Part shown: piece after piece, positions 23,600 through 34,668 of the stretch
Layout of the letters: every line of letters begins with the position of its first letter
Numbering within the stretch: the stretch's first letter is position 1
NCBI GenBank assembly: GCA_033439795.1
Contig: JAUTDP010000014.1
Span: forward strand, 248,001-312,000
Length of the DNA: 64,000 bases
DNA from: Sordaria brevicollis
Lineage: Eukaryota; Ascomycota; Sordariomycetes; Sordariales; Sordariaceae
Direction of reading: 5' to 3'
Notes under the pieces: generated by a model
Databases searched by the model: none
Told to the model about the DNA's origin: nothing
The model's input: the letters and a program-made list of their open reading frames with translations, nothing else
Program-made: the position numbers and the translations under genes

Positions 23600-26500
23600 A
23601 TGGCTACTTTCGTCCCTTCTTCCCCTGACGACGAGAGAGGGTTCGATTCTGGCCCTGCTCTGCCTCCTCACTACCATCATCAACGACTTGAGACTCAACA
23701 ACATCAGAAGGAAGAACAGCATCACAACTATACACAACAACAGCTCGACACGAACCGTGCTCCTTCGCCCGAGGCTACCACTCTCCTTAATTCCTCCCCG
23801 CCTCCTGTGCGTTCAGCCGTCGTCGAGCCTGTTGGTGCTACTCCTGCTGTGCCGTCCGAAAGAACACCACCACGTTTCTCAAAGAAATACCCACAGCTGC
23901 CGTCCCTTCTTTCGCCGCCACGCGGGCTCGGACCGTCTTCGACATCAGACGAAACAGAAGAAACATTGGACCAACTGGAGACGGACCATCAGTTCCCTCC
24001 ACTGCCCACCATCGACCACCAACGCCCGACCCCGAGTCCCAGCAAAGGCCGGTCCCAAAGCCTCGCTTACACCCCGGCTCCCATCAAGCGCAAGCCGCTG
24101 TCCTCCTCGGCTTCGCCCTTGGCTACCCGCTTCTCGTCTCCGGGACAGAACTATCTTGACATCATCCGCGATCTGCCCCGCCCCGAGTCTCGTTTCTCGA
24201 GGTCGTGTTCTTTGGATAGCCCTACTCTGTACGAATTCCCCACCAAGTTTGGTCCTCCGCTTCACCCTCGACCCTCTGCTGCTGTCCACACTTCCGATTT
24301 GCCGGCGAATCCCGAGTATAACAGCAATAACCAACGGTCGTAAGTCCTTGCAGACCCGAGAGTTTGGTTCAAGTCATCTCGTCTAGGCAGGCTAAATGCG
24401 GGCGAACCATAAACTGACCTTCAACTCTTTTATGCAGAACAAGCACCGTGTCCGATCAGTCTGTACCACCTCAAGGTTCCGATTCCTATAATACCGGCGA
24501 CCTGCAGCCCACAAAGACTTTGAAGGATAGCCCGATTATTTCATCGGCTGAGACAGGGCGCCCATTGTCAGTGTCACCAGACCGGCATATAAGCGCCGGC
24601 AGTTTTGGTGTGACCACTGGACCATTGGACCACAACCTCGATACGTACTACCACAACGAGGTTGCGGCTCCCTATACCAACGCCACCGCGACGACTAATA
24701 CTCACTCGCAAGAGACACATGACAGGCGCAATCCCATTGTTAAGCCCAGTACCATGTCGCTGTCTTCTCGAAAGTCCCCCCCTCCACATCTAAATCTTGC
24801 GCCAGCAGAAGATTCTGAACATCGACAACGGGCCTTTCCGCTTGTCGCAACCCCAGGAGAGAGCAATAATCTTAATAAACCTTTGCCAAAATCGCCAGGC
24901 TCGTCCCAATTGGACGCCAACTTCTATGGCAACTGGGCCACTACGCCACAATCTTCCACAACCGAGTTTTCGGAGGACAAAGAAGACATCTCGCCCATCC
25001 CGTCCCCGTCTCCTTTTTCTTTGAGACGATCAACCCTACGGACCCTCGCAGATGAATCCCCACGCCTGCTCAGGACACCTAGCCATACCAATGCGAAAAC
25101 CGAGAGGCCGCTAGAGTACTGCGAAGACTACCTGCAAACACCGCCGCCCAGTGAGACATCGCAATTCCAGATTGACGAGATGGAGGACGAACTAAAAGCC
25201 ATCGGCGCCGAGTTGGCTGCATCCATTCGGCGTGAGATGGATTTGGAGGATTTGGTAGACAAGCTACAGGAACAAATTAACAACGGGAACCCCAGCGAAT
25301 CCGGGAAAAGAACAAGCGATTACTTTTCCGACTCTGGGCACAGTTCATCGAAATTCAGCGACTACGATCAGGCCAAGGAGGAAATATCCATAGTCAAGCG
25401 CAAGGCGGAGCAGGAACGTGCGCAGCTCAGGCTTGAGCTCACCAACAGACTGCAGACTGAGCGTGATAGGCGCCGTGCCCTCGATCAGCAGATTCAGGAG
25501 CTTTCAAAGAGGGCTTCCATGATTGATGTTGCCAAGGTTCAAAATGAGGAAACCAACGACAGGATCAAGGAGCTCGAGGCCGCATGTGAGGATTTGCGAC
25601 GAAGACTGTCCGATGAGCGCCAGACGAGGGAGAACCTGGAAGACCTCCTCGGTGCTGTCAAGGGCGAGCTGGAAAACACGTCAAATGAGAGGGACAACCT
25701 ACGCGACGAAATTGTCCCTCAACTTCGCGCGCGTGTCGAAGGCTTGGAGATGGAAGTTGCAGAAAACGAGAAGCTCGCTTATGATGCGACTAGGCTGCAA
25801 CAAGAGGTCCAATCTCTCCGGACGGAAAACGAGGAGCTTGGTAAAATACAGGAGGAGGTCGACCACTTGAAGGCTGAAAACGCCGAGCTTGGCAAGTATC
25901 GCGAGGAATACGAGCACCTTCAGTCCGAACACGCAGAATGCGGCAAGGCCGGAAATACCGAGTTCGCCAAACTGCAAGATGAGTTCGAGCAGTTCCGCGC
26001 TGCGCATACAGGATGCGATAGATTGCAAGAGGAGCTCCAGGCACTGAAGTCCGGAAACTCTGATGTTGAGAGGTTACAGGAAGAGCTTCAAGCCATCAAG
26101 CTCGAACATAGTGAGTGCAGCAGGTTGCACGAGGAGGTTCAAATGCTCAAGTCTGCAAACGCTCAGCTCAGCAGCCAACAGAACGAACTGCAATCACTGA
26201 GGACTGAGAACACAGAGATTGACAACTTGCAGCAAGAGCTTGAAGCCCTTCGTTTCGAGAACACGGAGTTGCGCAAGATGGAGCAGGAACTCCGCATCTT
26301 GAAGTCAGAGCACAACGAACTCAAACAAACCGGAACCCGCATGTCAATGGCGCTCTCACGTTCGACCTCAGTGGCAGGCACAAACAGCAGCTCTATTAAG
26401 AGAGGCGGTCGCCCCATGTCCCTTGCCAGGTCAAACACTACAAAGCATCCTGCTTCGTCTGAGCCACGCGAGATCTTGGCCGACAGGCTAAAAGATGTCG

Positions 26501-27939
26501 AGGCACAGCGTGATGCTTTGCATAGTGCTTTGCGCAGTCTCCTTGAAAGGCAGGAGTTCCAGAATCGCGAGAACGCCAAGAAAATCAAGCTTCTTGAGCA
26601 AGAGCGTGACCGTCTTCTTTCGTGTTCATCTCGGGGTGGATACGAAAAGGAGGTGGCTAACCTCCGCGACGAGATTGCCGTTCTGCGTCGCCGGGCTGAG
26701 GAAGCCATTGACCAGAAGTGGGAGGTTGAGAAGGGCCTGGGTGGCCTCAAGATGAACCTCGATCGTGCCGAGCAGGAAATCACCTCCCTTCGTAGCCTTC
26801 TCAGGGAGAAGGACATTCTCATCCCCGAAGGCTTTGCTCGTAGCAGTTACATGTCCACCTACAGCAACGAGGACGCTCTTGTTCCCGTGTCTTCGGCGTC
26901 CCTGGAGAAAGCTTACGCAGACCTGCAAGCCACCTACAGTGAAGCTCTCGTCCGTATCAAGGATCTCGAGGACAGCACTGCCTCTAACGAGGCCATGCAG
27001 CTCGCCATTGCTCGGCTTGAGCACTCCCTCTCAACCGCTGTGACAGAGCGTGATATGGCCCGCGAGGATAACATCGCCCAGCTTGCCGAGCTCGAGTCCC
27101 TTCGCGAGTCTGAAAAGCAACACATTGACGCCGAGCTCACCCTTGCTGAGCAACTGTCCGACTCAGCTCGTCGTGTTGAGGAGCTCGCCCAGCAGGTGCG
27201 CGTCCAGCTCGCTATTAACGCTACACTCCGCTCAAGGCTGGCCGATACCGTTGCTCGCGGTGAGGCTAACCAGCGCGTAAGCACGGAGCGCATTGCCAGT
27301 CTCCAGAAGCGCCTAAGGGAGCTTGAGGAACAGGTAATCACCGCCCAAACCAACGCTGAAGAGCGCGTGAACCGCCACGAGGAAGAGCTACAGACGCTTA
27401 AGGAGAGTCATAACATCCACCTCCTGCGTCTGCGCGATGGACCTGCGGGCTCAGCGGCTGCCATGCGCGGTCTTCCTCCTCGATCGTTTCCGCCCAAGTC
27501 TCCCCTCAGTCCCATGTTCAGCATGAGCTTCGCGAGCAAGAGCGACGCCACTCCTCGCACCACTCGCATGTCGAGCCCTTTTTTACTTTCATCGTCTTCT
27601 TCCTTCTATTCTAGTTCGCACGCCTCGTCTTACCTCCGACCGCGGGCTTCTGGAGTCCTCTCATCGGCTGCTTCCGAGGGTAACATGGCTGAGGATGTCA
27701 CCACCCTCAAGGCCCGCGTCGCCCAGCTCGAGGGCGCTCTGATGGCTGCCGATTCGGAAATGCAGGAAGTCGTCAGCCGCATGAACATGGCCCAGATTGA
27801 GGTCATGACTCTCCAGGAGGAGCGCGAGGAGGCGGTTCGTCAGACGCGCAAGCTGCAGAAGATGATGGAGGACGAGAGGGTCAAGGTTTTTGAAGAGCGC
27901 TTCAAGAGCTTTGCGGGCGCTACGGAGGTCAGGGCTTAG
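23600..27939 (+). CDS. Large coiled-coil protein (1413 aa), function unknown
   Basis: Two exons, 23600-24339 and 24438-27939. The intron (24340-24437) has donor GTAAGT and acceptor TATGCAG, and the join restores phase (NNQRSTSTVSDQ). Residues 1 to about 480 are Ser/Pro/Gln-rich and probably disordered. About 490-1240 form long heptad coiled coil with degenerate 15-20 residue modules of the type LQEELQALKSxNxExxxL, broken near 640-700 by a Ser/Arg-rich stretch (MSMALSRSTSVAGTNSSS). After a Ser/Pro linker a second coiled coil covers about 1330-1405. I see no motor, membrane span or catalytic motif. The shape recalls tethering or scaffold proteins of the Uso1/myosin-tail look, and homologs are often labelled that way from coiled-coil similarity alone. 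A scaffold for cytoskeleton or vesicle traffic is possible but unproven. Confidence 0.85.
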
Positions 27940-28681
27940 GAGACTGAACTTGTTTGTGATAAGAAAGGAACAACGACAGCAGTAAAGCAAATCAAGAGGT
28001 ATAAAGGTGACCATGGCTATGACTATAGAAAGTTGAGAGAAGGATGGGAGAGGGGGATACAGATGGGGTTGGGTAGGGTGGTGTTTTGACAAAACCAACC
28101 ATCATCATTCATACTTTTTTGGATTCTTATATACCACTGATTGCATAGCATTGGGAGGGGCTGATATTCTTTTCTTCTACTATACCATTTTTACACACAA
28201 CTTATTCTTCGATTATATACTATCTAGGGCTTTTATCTTGGATGGAAGATGCCCGCTTTCAAAAGAATGAGAGGAGATGAAGAAGAGGGAGAAGAGACAG
28301 CAGTGAGGAAGACGCAATTGTATTATAGCACACCAACGAGGGTTTTGGACATAGTCTTCTGCGCCAATGTACTATCGTATATATATATTATACTGGACTT
28401 ATATTGCAACCACCAGACATACATAGTATTGGTCTAGTGGAAAGGTCGGCGCGTTGGTGTAATAATGTGTACGAATTCAAGAATACGAATATGGAATGTT
28501 GTCTATCTTCGTCTCGTTCTCATATACTCAACTCAGCCTTCTTTCTCACCACGACTTCAACACCTAAGCCATATAAGAGACATATAACATCTTTCCGGTC
28601 CAGTACACGTTCAACTCTGCGGTTTCATTCAATAAACATTCATTCTGAATACCACTAACATCGATCACCAACTCCGTCGAC
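27940..28681. other. Intergenic region, 3' side of the coiled-coil gene
   Basis: Contains the 3' end of the coiled-coil gene and GC-balanced sequence up to the hAT-like insertion. Open frames (62 and 84 codons) do not look real. The only notable tract is a short TATATATAT run near 28380. Confidence 0.45.
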
Positions 28682-28689
28682 ACCACCGT
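28682..28689. repeat. Left 8-bp target duplication ACCACCGT
   Basis: Immediately outside the CAGGG end, repeated exactly at 30614-30621. Confidence 0.75.
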
Positions 28690-28700
28690 CAGGGTTGGGA

Positions 28701-29085
28701 TTAGTACTACTCTAGTCTAGTATTTGACCAGTACTAGTACTAGAGGTCTAGTACTAGTACTAGACCTAGTACTAATACTAATTAGTACTCTAGTATTTTA
28801 GTAGTACTAAAGTATTTTTAGTATTTTCGAAAAAAAGGTATTATATATTATATATACTATAAAAGAAGCCGGTTTTAATGGTATTATTATTTTTAGAAAA
28901 AACCTATTTTTCGTAATGTTATAAAGGAAATAAAAATACTAATTAGTACTAATTAGTACTATTTTAGTACTCTAGTACTACTAAAATACTAATTAGTATT
29001 AGAAATACTAGTCTAGTACTTAAAATACTAGTTTAGTACTAGAAATACTAGTTTAGTCATAGAAATACTAATTTAGTATTTCTAG
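28701..29085. repeat. Left subterminal AGTACT/ACTAGT palindrome array
   Basis: Dense interspersed copies of AGTACT, CTAGTACTAG and AATTAGTACT, with decayed forms such as AATACT and AGTATT in the inner part. Spacing is irregular. It matches the array at the other end of the element in motif content. Confidence 0.8.
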
Positions 29086-29586
29086 GATAATATTAAATAT
29101 TTTATTATTTTATATAATAAATTAAATTTAAATAATAAATAAATATATATAGAATGTATAATTTAATAATATATAGGGATAAATTTTTGAATTTTATTAT
29201 AAATCTTTTATAATTTATAATCATAATTTATATTATTAAATTCTTTATAAAAAGAACCTGCTGTAATAAATATAATATATTCATATATATAAAAACGTTT
29301 TATAATAATTTTACTATTAAATAATATATTCCGTTTATTTAATAATTAATAAACCTCCTCCTCAAATATATTAATATTTTATCCTTTTTAATTCGTATTT
29401 GGTAAACTAATTTATTATAATTGATAAAAAATATATAAAACCCTTGCTTTTATATATATATATATATATATATTAAATTTCTTCAAAGCAAGCCTTATAA
29501 AGCTTACCTTGTTTCTTTAACCTTTTTTATTAATTCCAGTGGTATTTTATGGCCTACTTATTCAAAAGCCGTTTATTACCATCTTA

Positions 29587-29905
<319 letters not shown>

Positions 29906-29934
29906 TCTAATTTCTTATTATATTAAGTTTATAA

Positions 29935-30612
29935 TACTAGAATTTAGAATACTAATTAGTATTTTTAGTAATACTAGAGTACTAAAAGTACTAAAAGTAC
30001 TAAAAGTACTAATTAATACTATTTTAGTACTACTCTAGTACTACTTTAGTACTCTAGTACTACTAAAAATACTAATTAGTACTAATTTAGTACTACTCTA
30101 GTACTACTCTAGTACTCTAGTACTACTAAAAGTACTAATTAGTACTAATTTAGTACTACTCTAGTACTACTCTAGTACTCTAGTACTACTAAAAATACTA
30201 ATTAGTATTTTCGGTTTTTAAAATATTAATATTTTATATAATATAAATATATATTATTATAAAGTAAAAATCGTATATTCTAAATCTTTAATTAGATTTT
30301 CGATAATATTTTTCTTAAATTATTTATACCTATATTTATATAACCGTTTTCAAAACCTTAATTATAAATTAAGTAAAAATATTTTAGTATAAAGAAAAGT
30401 AGTTTTGTATATAAATATTTATAAAGAATATATACAAATCGAAAAATATTATAAAATATTGATTTTCAAAAATTAGTATTTCTAGTATACTAAAGTCTAG
30501 TACTAGTCTAGTACTAGTACTGGACTAGTCTAGTACTAGGGTAGTACTAGTACTAGTACTAAAGTCTAGTACTCTAATACTACTAATTAGTACAGTACTA
30601 ATTCCCAACCCT
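29935..30612. repeat. Right subterminal AGTACT array with 63-bp tandem repeat
   Basis: Within the array, 30054-30116 and 30117-30179 are two near-identical 63-bp units (one A/G difference seen), followed by a partial third unit from 30180. Each unit holds several AGTACT and CTAGTACT motifs. The array is interrupted by AT-rich sequence at about 30215-30475. Confidence 0.8.
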
Positions 30613-30613
30613 A

Positions 30614-30621
30614 ACCACCGT
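30614..30621. repeat. Right 8-bp target duplication ACCACCGT
   Basis: Exact copy of 28682-28689, directly outside the right inverted repeat. Confidence 0.75.
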
Positions 30622-30779
30622 TCTCCCACAAGATATAACAACGAGAAACACTTCCCAGGAAAAGCTGTATGTACTCTGCAATTCTTATCAACGTCATAAC
30701 CGAAAGAAAACATAAATAAAAAGACAAAAGACAAGCCGGCGTCAAGATCCAACGTGCATGCAAGGAAGCCAAAAAGTGG

Positions 30780-30787
30780 AAAAAAAA
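30780..30787 (-). terminator. Pol III T-run terminator of tRNA-His
   Basis: Eight consecutive T on the minus strand, starting four bases after the mature 3' end of the tRNA. Confidence 0.85.
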
Positions 30788-30790
30788 GAG

Positions 30791-30881
30791 TGGGATTGCC
30801 AGGAATCGAACCTGGGTCCTCTCGGATCGTTGTATTATAAGAAACCACAACGAGAAGTACTGACCACTATACTACAATCCC
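30791..30881 (-). tRNA. tRNA-His (GTG) with a 19-nt intron
   Basis: Minus strand, G1 at 30881, discriminator A at 30791. Acceptor GGGATTG pairs with CAATCCC. The D-arm is GTATAGTGGTCAGTAC. The anticodon stem TCTCG/CGAGA holds loop TTGTGG, with GTG at 30848-30846. The intron lies one base after the anticodon (30844-30826), the standard position for eukaryotic tRNA introns. The T-arm CCAGG, TTCGATT, CCTGG contains a perfect B-box. A run of eight T (30787-30780 on the minus strand) a few bases past the end is the Pol III terminator. The usual extra G at position -1 of tRNA-His is added after transcription. The gene lies 170 bp from the hAT-like element. Confidence 0.95.
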
Positions 30882-31476
30882 TGTTATTGAAGATATGTCG
30901 GTAAGCTGATGCTTATATTCTCAACTTTGGCCAGATAGTTACTCTACAATGTACTTTTTCTTTCCTGGCTTGCTTCAAACTTTCTCGCAGTTTAACCCGG
31001 CATGTTCTTTTACTACCTCGGAGCAAGCTTCTTTGTTGTGAAATATTGTAAGATAAGAGTTCGTATTGATATTATATTGGTGTATAGTTGTAAATTAGTC
31101 GTTTTCTGGCATGGGATTGTTTAAACCGGGTGAGGGAGTCTTCTCTCTAGTCCAGTGTTATAAGATAAATTTAATAAAACACCACGTTAAGCAGCAATCT
31201 ACAATGAGTAACACAACACGCCCAATCAAGCTTTTTTCACAATAAGAACTTGGAACTCTTAAAAGGACCTCTCCGGCAAAAATCAATTTTTGCCATCTTG
31301 AAATATTGGCCTTATTGCTCATTGCCTGCGAATGACAAATGAAATACGTTCAGTTGGTAGTATCCTAAATCCTGGCCTCGCACCTTTCTATATCCAAAAA
31401 GATCCCCCCCATCTAAAATTGTGCTCAGATAACAATGTGGAATTTGAAATTACACCCCAGAACGGACGACTGGTCA
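30882..31476. other. Intergenic region, 3' side of the ammonium transporter
   Basis: About 600 bp of moderately AT-rich DNA between the tRNA and the transporter stop codon. No protein-like open frame and no further RNA gene seen. Confidence 0.5.
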
Positions 31477-33268
31477 CTAATAATACGATGTCACAACCGG
31501 TCCATTCCCAAACACAACCCCCGAATCCTTCGTATCCTCTCTCCCAAACACTGCTCCCTCCCTTGGTCCAACACCAACACCAGAGGCACCACAAGCCGCC
31601 GCCGTCACCGTAGCCGTAGTCACAGTCGTAGGACTCACACTCCTTCCCCCACCACCGACAATGATCTGCTGATGCTGATGCGGGTGTTGGTTCGGGTACT
31701 GGGTATGTTGATGTCTAGAAGACATACTCCCCGTCTCACCAACGTTACCATCCATGATGCTCCCACCTCCCACATGATCAATAACCATTTCCCTCGTCAG
31801 TTCCACATAGTCATACGCGAACTCGCCAATCTCCGAGTCATCTATGCCCAACACCTCTGCTGTCTCGGAGACACGCAAGCTCATACCGGGAATGTGGTCT
31901 AGCGCAAATACGATGATGGCCGTCATGACAAAGGAATAGACACCTCCAGCAAAAGAGCCGGCTAGTTGGAAGATGGGCTGCTTCCAGTTGTGGTCGACCC
32001 AGCCGCCGTCGATGACTGTGACTTGGTCCAGGTGAGCAATGTGCTTGCAGGCAAAGATGCCAGTGAGGATGTTGCCGACGAGGCCGGCGACGGTGTGCAC
32101 GGCAAAGGTGTCAAGGGCGTCGTCGATGTTGCAGAGGAACTTGATCTTGGTGCCGTAGTTGGCGAGGGCGGCGCCGAGGATGCCAAAGGGGACGGCGGCC
32201 CAGACTGGGACAAATCCTGCATCATCATATGAAACGCTTGTCAGTCTTGTTCAGAATACAAGGAAAAAAGAACACAGAATAACTCACCACTCCCAGGCGT
32301 AATAGCAATCAATCCAGCCACCACCCCGAGCAAAACCCCACAGCCGACCACTTCCTCTCCAACCTATGATCCAGCACGCACCACGTTATCCCTCCCACGC
32401 ACGCCGCCAGGTTCGTGTTCGCCGCCGCCACCACCGCCCTCATATTCGCCGCCAGCGCGCTCCCCGCATTGAACCCAAACCAGCCCACCCAAAGAAAGAC
32501 CGTCCCAATGACCACACTCGCGACATTATGGGGTCTGTAATTCAGCTCGTGCGTCCCATGCCCCTTCCTTTTGCCCAACACCATCGAATACGCCAGTGAT
32601 GCACACCCGCCCACGATATGAACGGGTGTACCACCGCCCCAATCCAACACACCCATGGCATACGCCCACCCTCTGTTCCCATGCGGATTCCACGTCCAGC
32701 ACGCAACGGGATCGTAAACAAGCGTGGCCCAAACAAACATGAACACCACACACGGCAGCAGCCGTCCCCTCTCTGCTACCGCGCCAGCCGCCAGAACGAC
32801 GGCCATGGCGCTAAAAAAACTCTCGTAGGTAGCAAACAGCAAGTCCGGGATCTCGTGCGGGAGAGATTCGACTTTTCCGTCGAGGACGTCAATGTAAAAC
32901 GCGTTGGATAAAGTGCCGACGAAACCGGATTTGGTGACGTTGTGGGAAAAGGACAGGGAGTAGCCCCAGATGAACCATTGGATGCAGGTGACGGCGCAGG
33001 CGAGGATGGAGAGGAACATGAGAGATAGGGCGGATTTGCGACGGGAGAGGCCGGAGTAGAAGAAGCCGACGCCGGGGATCATGAGGAGGATTAAGGCGGT
33101 GCAGAGGATGAGGAAGGAGATGTCGCCGTCGTGATAGAGGTTGACTTCATGGTTGGTCTTGGGAGAAGAGGTGGCTGCTGCTGCTGCTGCTGCTGCTGAG
33201 TGCGTTGAGGTGGCTGATGATGAGGCATGGGGTGTTGACGTTGCTATTGATGTGGTGTTGGTCGCCAT
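31477..33268 (-). CDS. Ammonium transporter (AMT/Mep family), frame broken by a 1-nt shift
   Basis: Plasma-membrane ammonium permease. Exons 33268-32288 and 32216-31477; the intron (32287-32217) has donor GTGAGT and acceptor GCAG. With the shift repaired the protein would be about 573 aa with the usual 11 membrane spans. The N-terminal span region starts at HDGDISFLILCTALILLM. Family marks: VLDWGGGTPVHIVGG with the first pore His, WVGWFGFNAGSALAAN, and FAVHTVAGLVGNILTGIFA with the second pore His. The N-terminus is Ser/Ala-rich and the cytosolic tail is Gly/Thr-rich, the tail being where Mep proteins are regulated. Exon 1 runs in frame to WSAVGFCSG, then the conserved VVAGLIAITPGSG continues in another frame. 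One G is missing from the run at 32324-32327, so the reading frame as given stops soon after. This is either a real null allele or a sequence error. Confidence 0.9.
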
Positions 33269-33399
33269 GACTGGCAATGGAAAAACCCCGAGACGGTCCG
33301 TCGTCGGTCGGCCAGGAAGGAAAGTTGATCAGTCAACTTTGTGGACCAAGGTCCGTAAGAAAACAGAAGTGACAGTAGAAGGGAGACCATGAATCACTA

Positions 33400-33420
33400 G
33401 ATAGATAGAAGTGAGTGATA
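33400..33420. promoter_or_regulatory. GATA cluster upstream of the ammonium transporter
   Basis: Three GATA cores at 33400-33403, 33404-33407 and 33417-33420, about 130-150 bp upstream of the start codon. Closely spaced GATA elements are the known binding pattern of nitrogen regulators of the AreA/NIT2 type, and Mep genes are classic targets of nitrogen derepression. That the sites are used is an inference. Confidence 0.45.
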
Positions 33421-34668
33421 TTCTTTTGAAACATTCGACTTTCATCAACGACAAACAACCTCCAGCCAGCTTACGGGTCATGCCGAAAGGCAAAAAAAAA
33501 AAAAAAAAAGCCATCCATCATTAAACTAAAGGGATAACCAGGGATGCTAGGCAACATCATATTCAAGCCCAATATGTAGGATACGAACAAAATAAGAAGA
33601 ACAAGCGGAACTTGCCACTCTTCCTTGCTAATCGAGGAGAAGGACGTGATGTTGTACAACGGCCGAATGCACACAAAGAGACTAGTTTGAACGCAGAAAA
33701 GCAGGGTATTCTTAGCAAAGGCAACGGTCCGTCAGCATAAGCATTGCACGTGGTCATAAATGCAATAACGGCTCCTGAATCAAAGAATCTTTCGAGAAGA
33801 ACAAAAGGAAGCGGTAAGTTCCAAACAGCCGGGACTGGGAAGGGGGTTATTATACTTGCCGAATCTGTGTTATGCTTAATGTTGTTGTGCCGTGTTTGCC
33901 TGCCTTATTCTCTCCCTCGCATTGAAATACCCTGGATGCTTGGTAACGTGCTGGTGTGTTGGCTTCAAGGCTTCTTTAGTCGGGACTTGGATTTCTGCGT
34001 TGCGATCTGTCGATGATTATTGGCGGGAAGCTTGACAGATTGGCCGCGAAATTATACTCAGAGATGAATAGAGCTAAAAGGTTGAGACCCAAAAGTTTAA
34101 AGAACAGATTTGTCCAGGTGAGATTGACGCATGCGGCTTAGATGGTCGTCTGATTTCTCATGTCAATTTGTGTCTGGCCACAAGACAGTGTGCGGATAGC
34201 GTAAGTGGAAAGATGTTACCGGTTGACGATGAGAGAGCATCTGCCGGTTAGTCCCGACCTTGACAGCTGGAGTCGCAATTGCCTTCCTTTCCTCTTCATC
34301 CCAATTGGGTCTGAGTAAAAGTCGAAGGTGCAAACAGCAGACCCCAGAGTACAGGTTGGTAATTGCAGCCGTCCAGGGAAAGTCTCTTGATTGCGCTTTC
34401 CTCGATGGGAAAAGGCTGAATCCAAAAGGCAACCACCATCCATTGCTCTTTGCCCCAACTTGCTCATCAACGAGGGTGAAACGAGATCGGATAAGCGTCA
34501 AAAATCGTCCTGACCGAAATCAACCGGACTCTCTTCAACCAACATCGCCCCCCCTCGCAGTCCCTACCATACCCAATAACTCCCACCTCTTCTTGCCCCC
34601 CCTCCACCCTATCCCCTAAAAGAAACATCAAAAATCAATCACTGTGACAAACTCCCACCCGTACTCAC
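33421..34668. other. Intergenic region between ammonium and ABC transporter genes
   Basis: Upstream of the ammonium transporter and downstream of the ABC transporter, both on the minus strand. Open frames are short (up to 119 codons) and not protein-like. A poly-A run occurs at about 33491-33509 (+ strand). Sequence at 34500-34668 is C-rich, the 3' side of the ABC gene. Confidence 0.45.
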
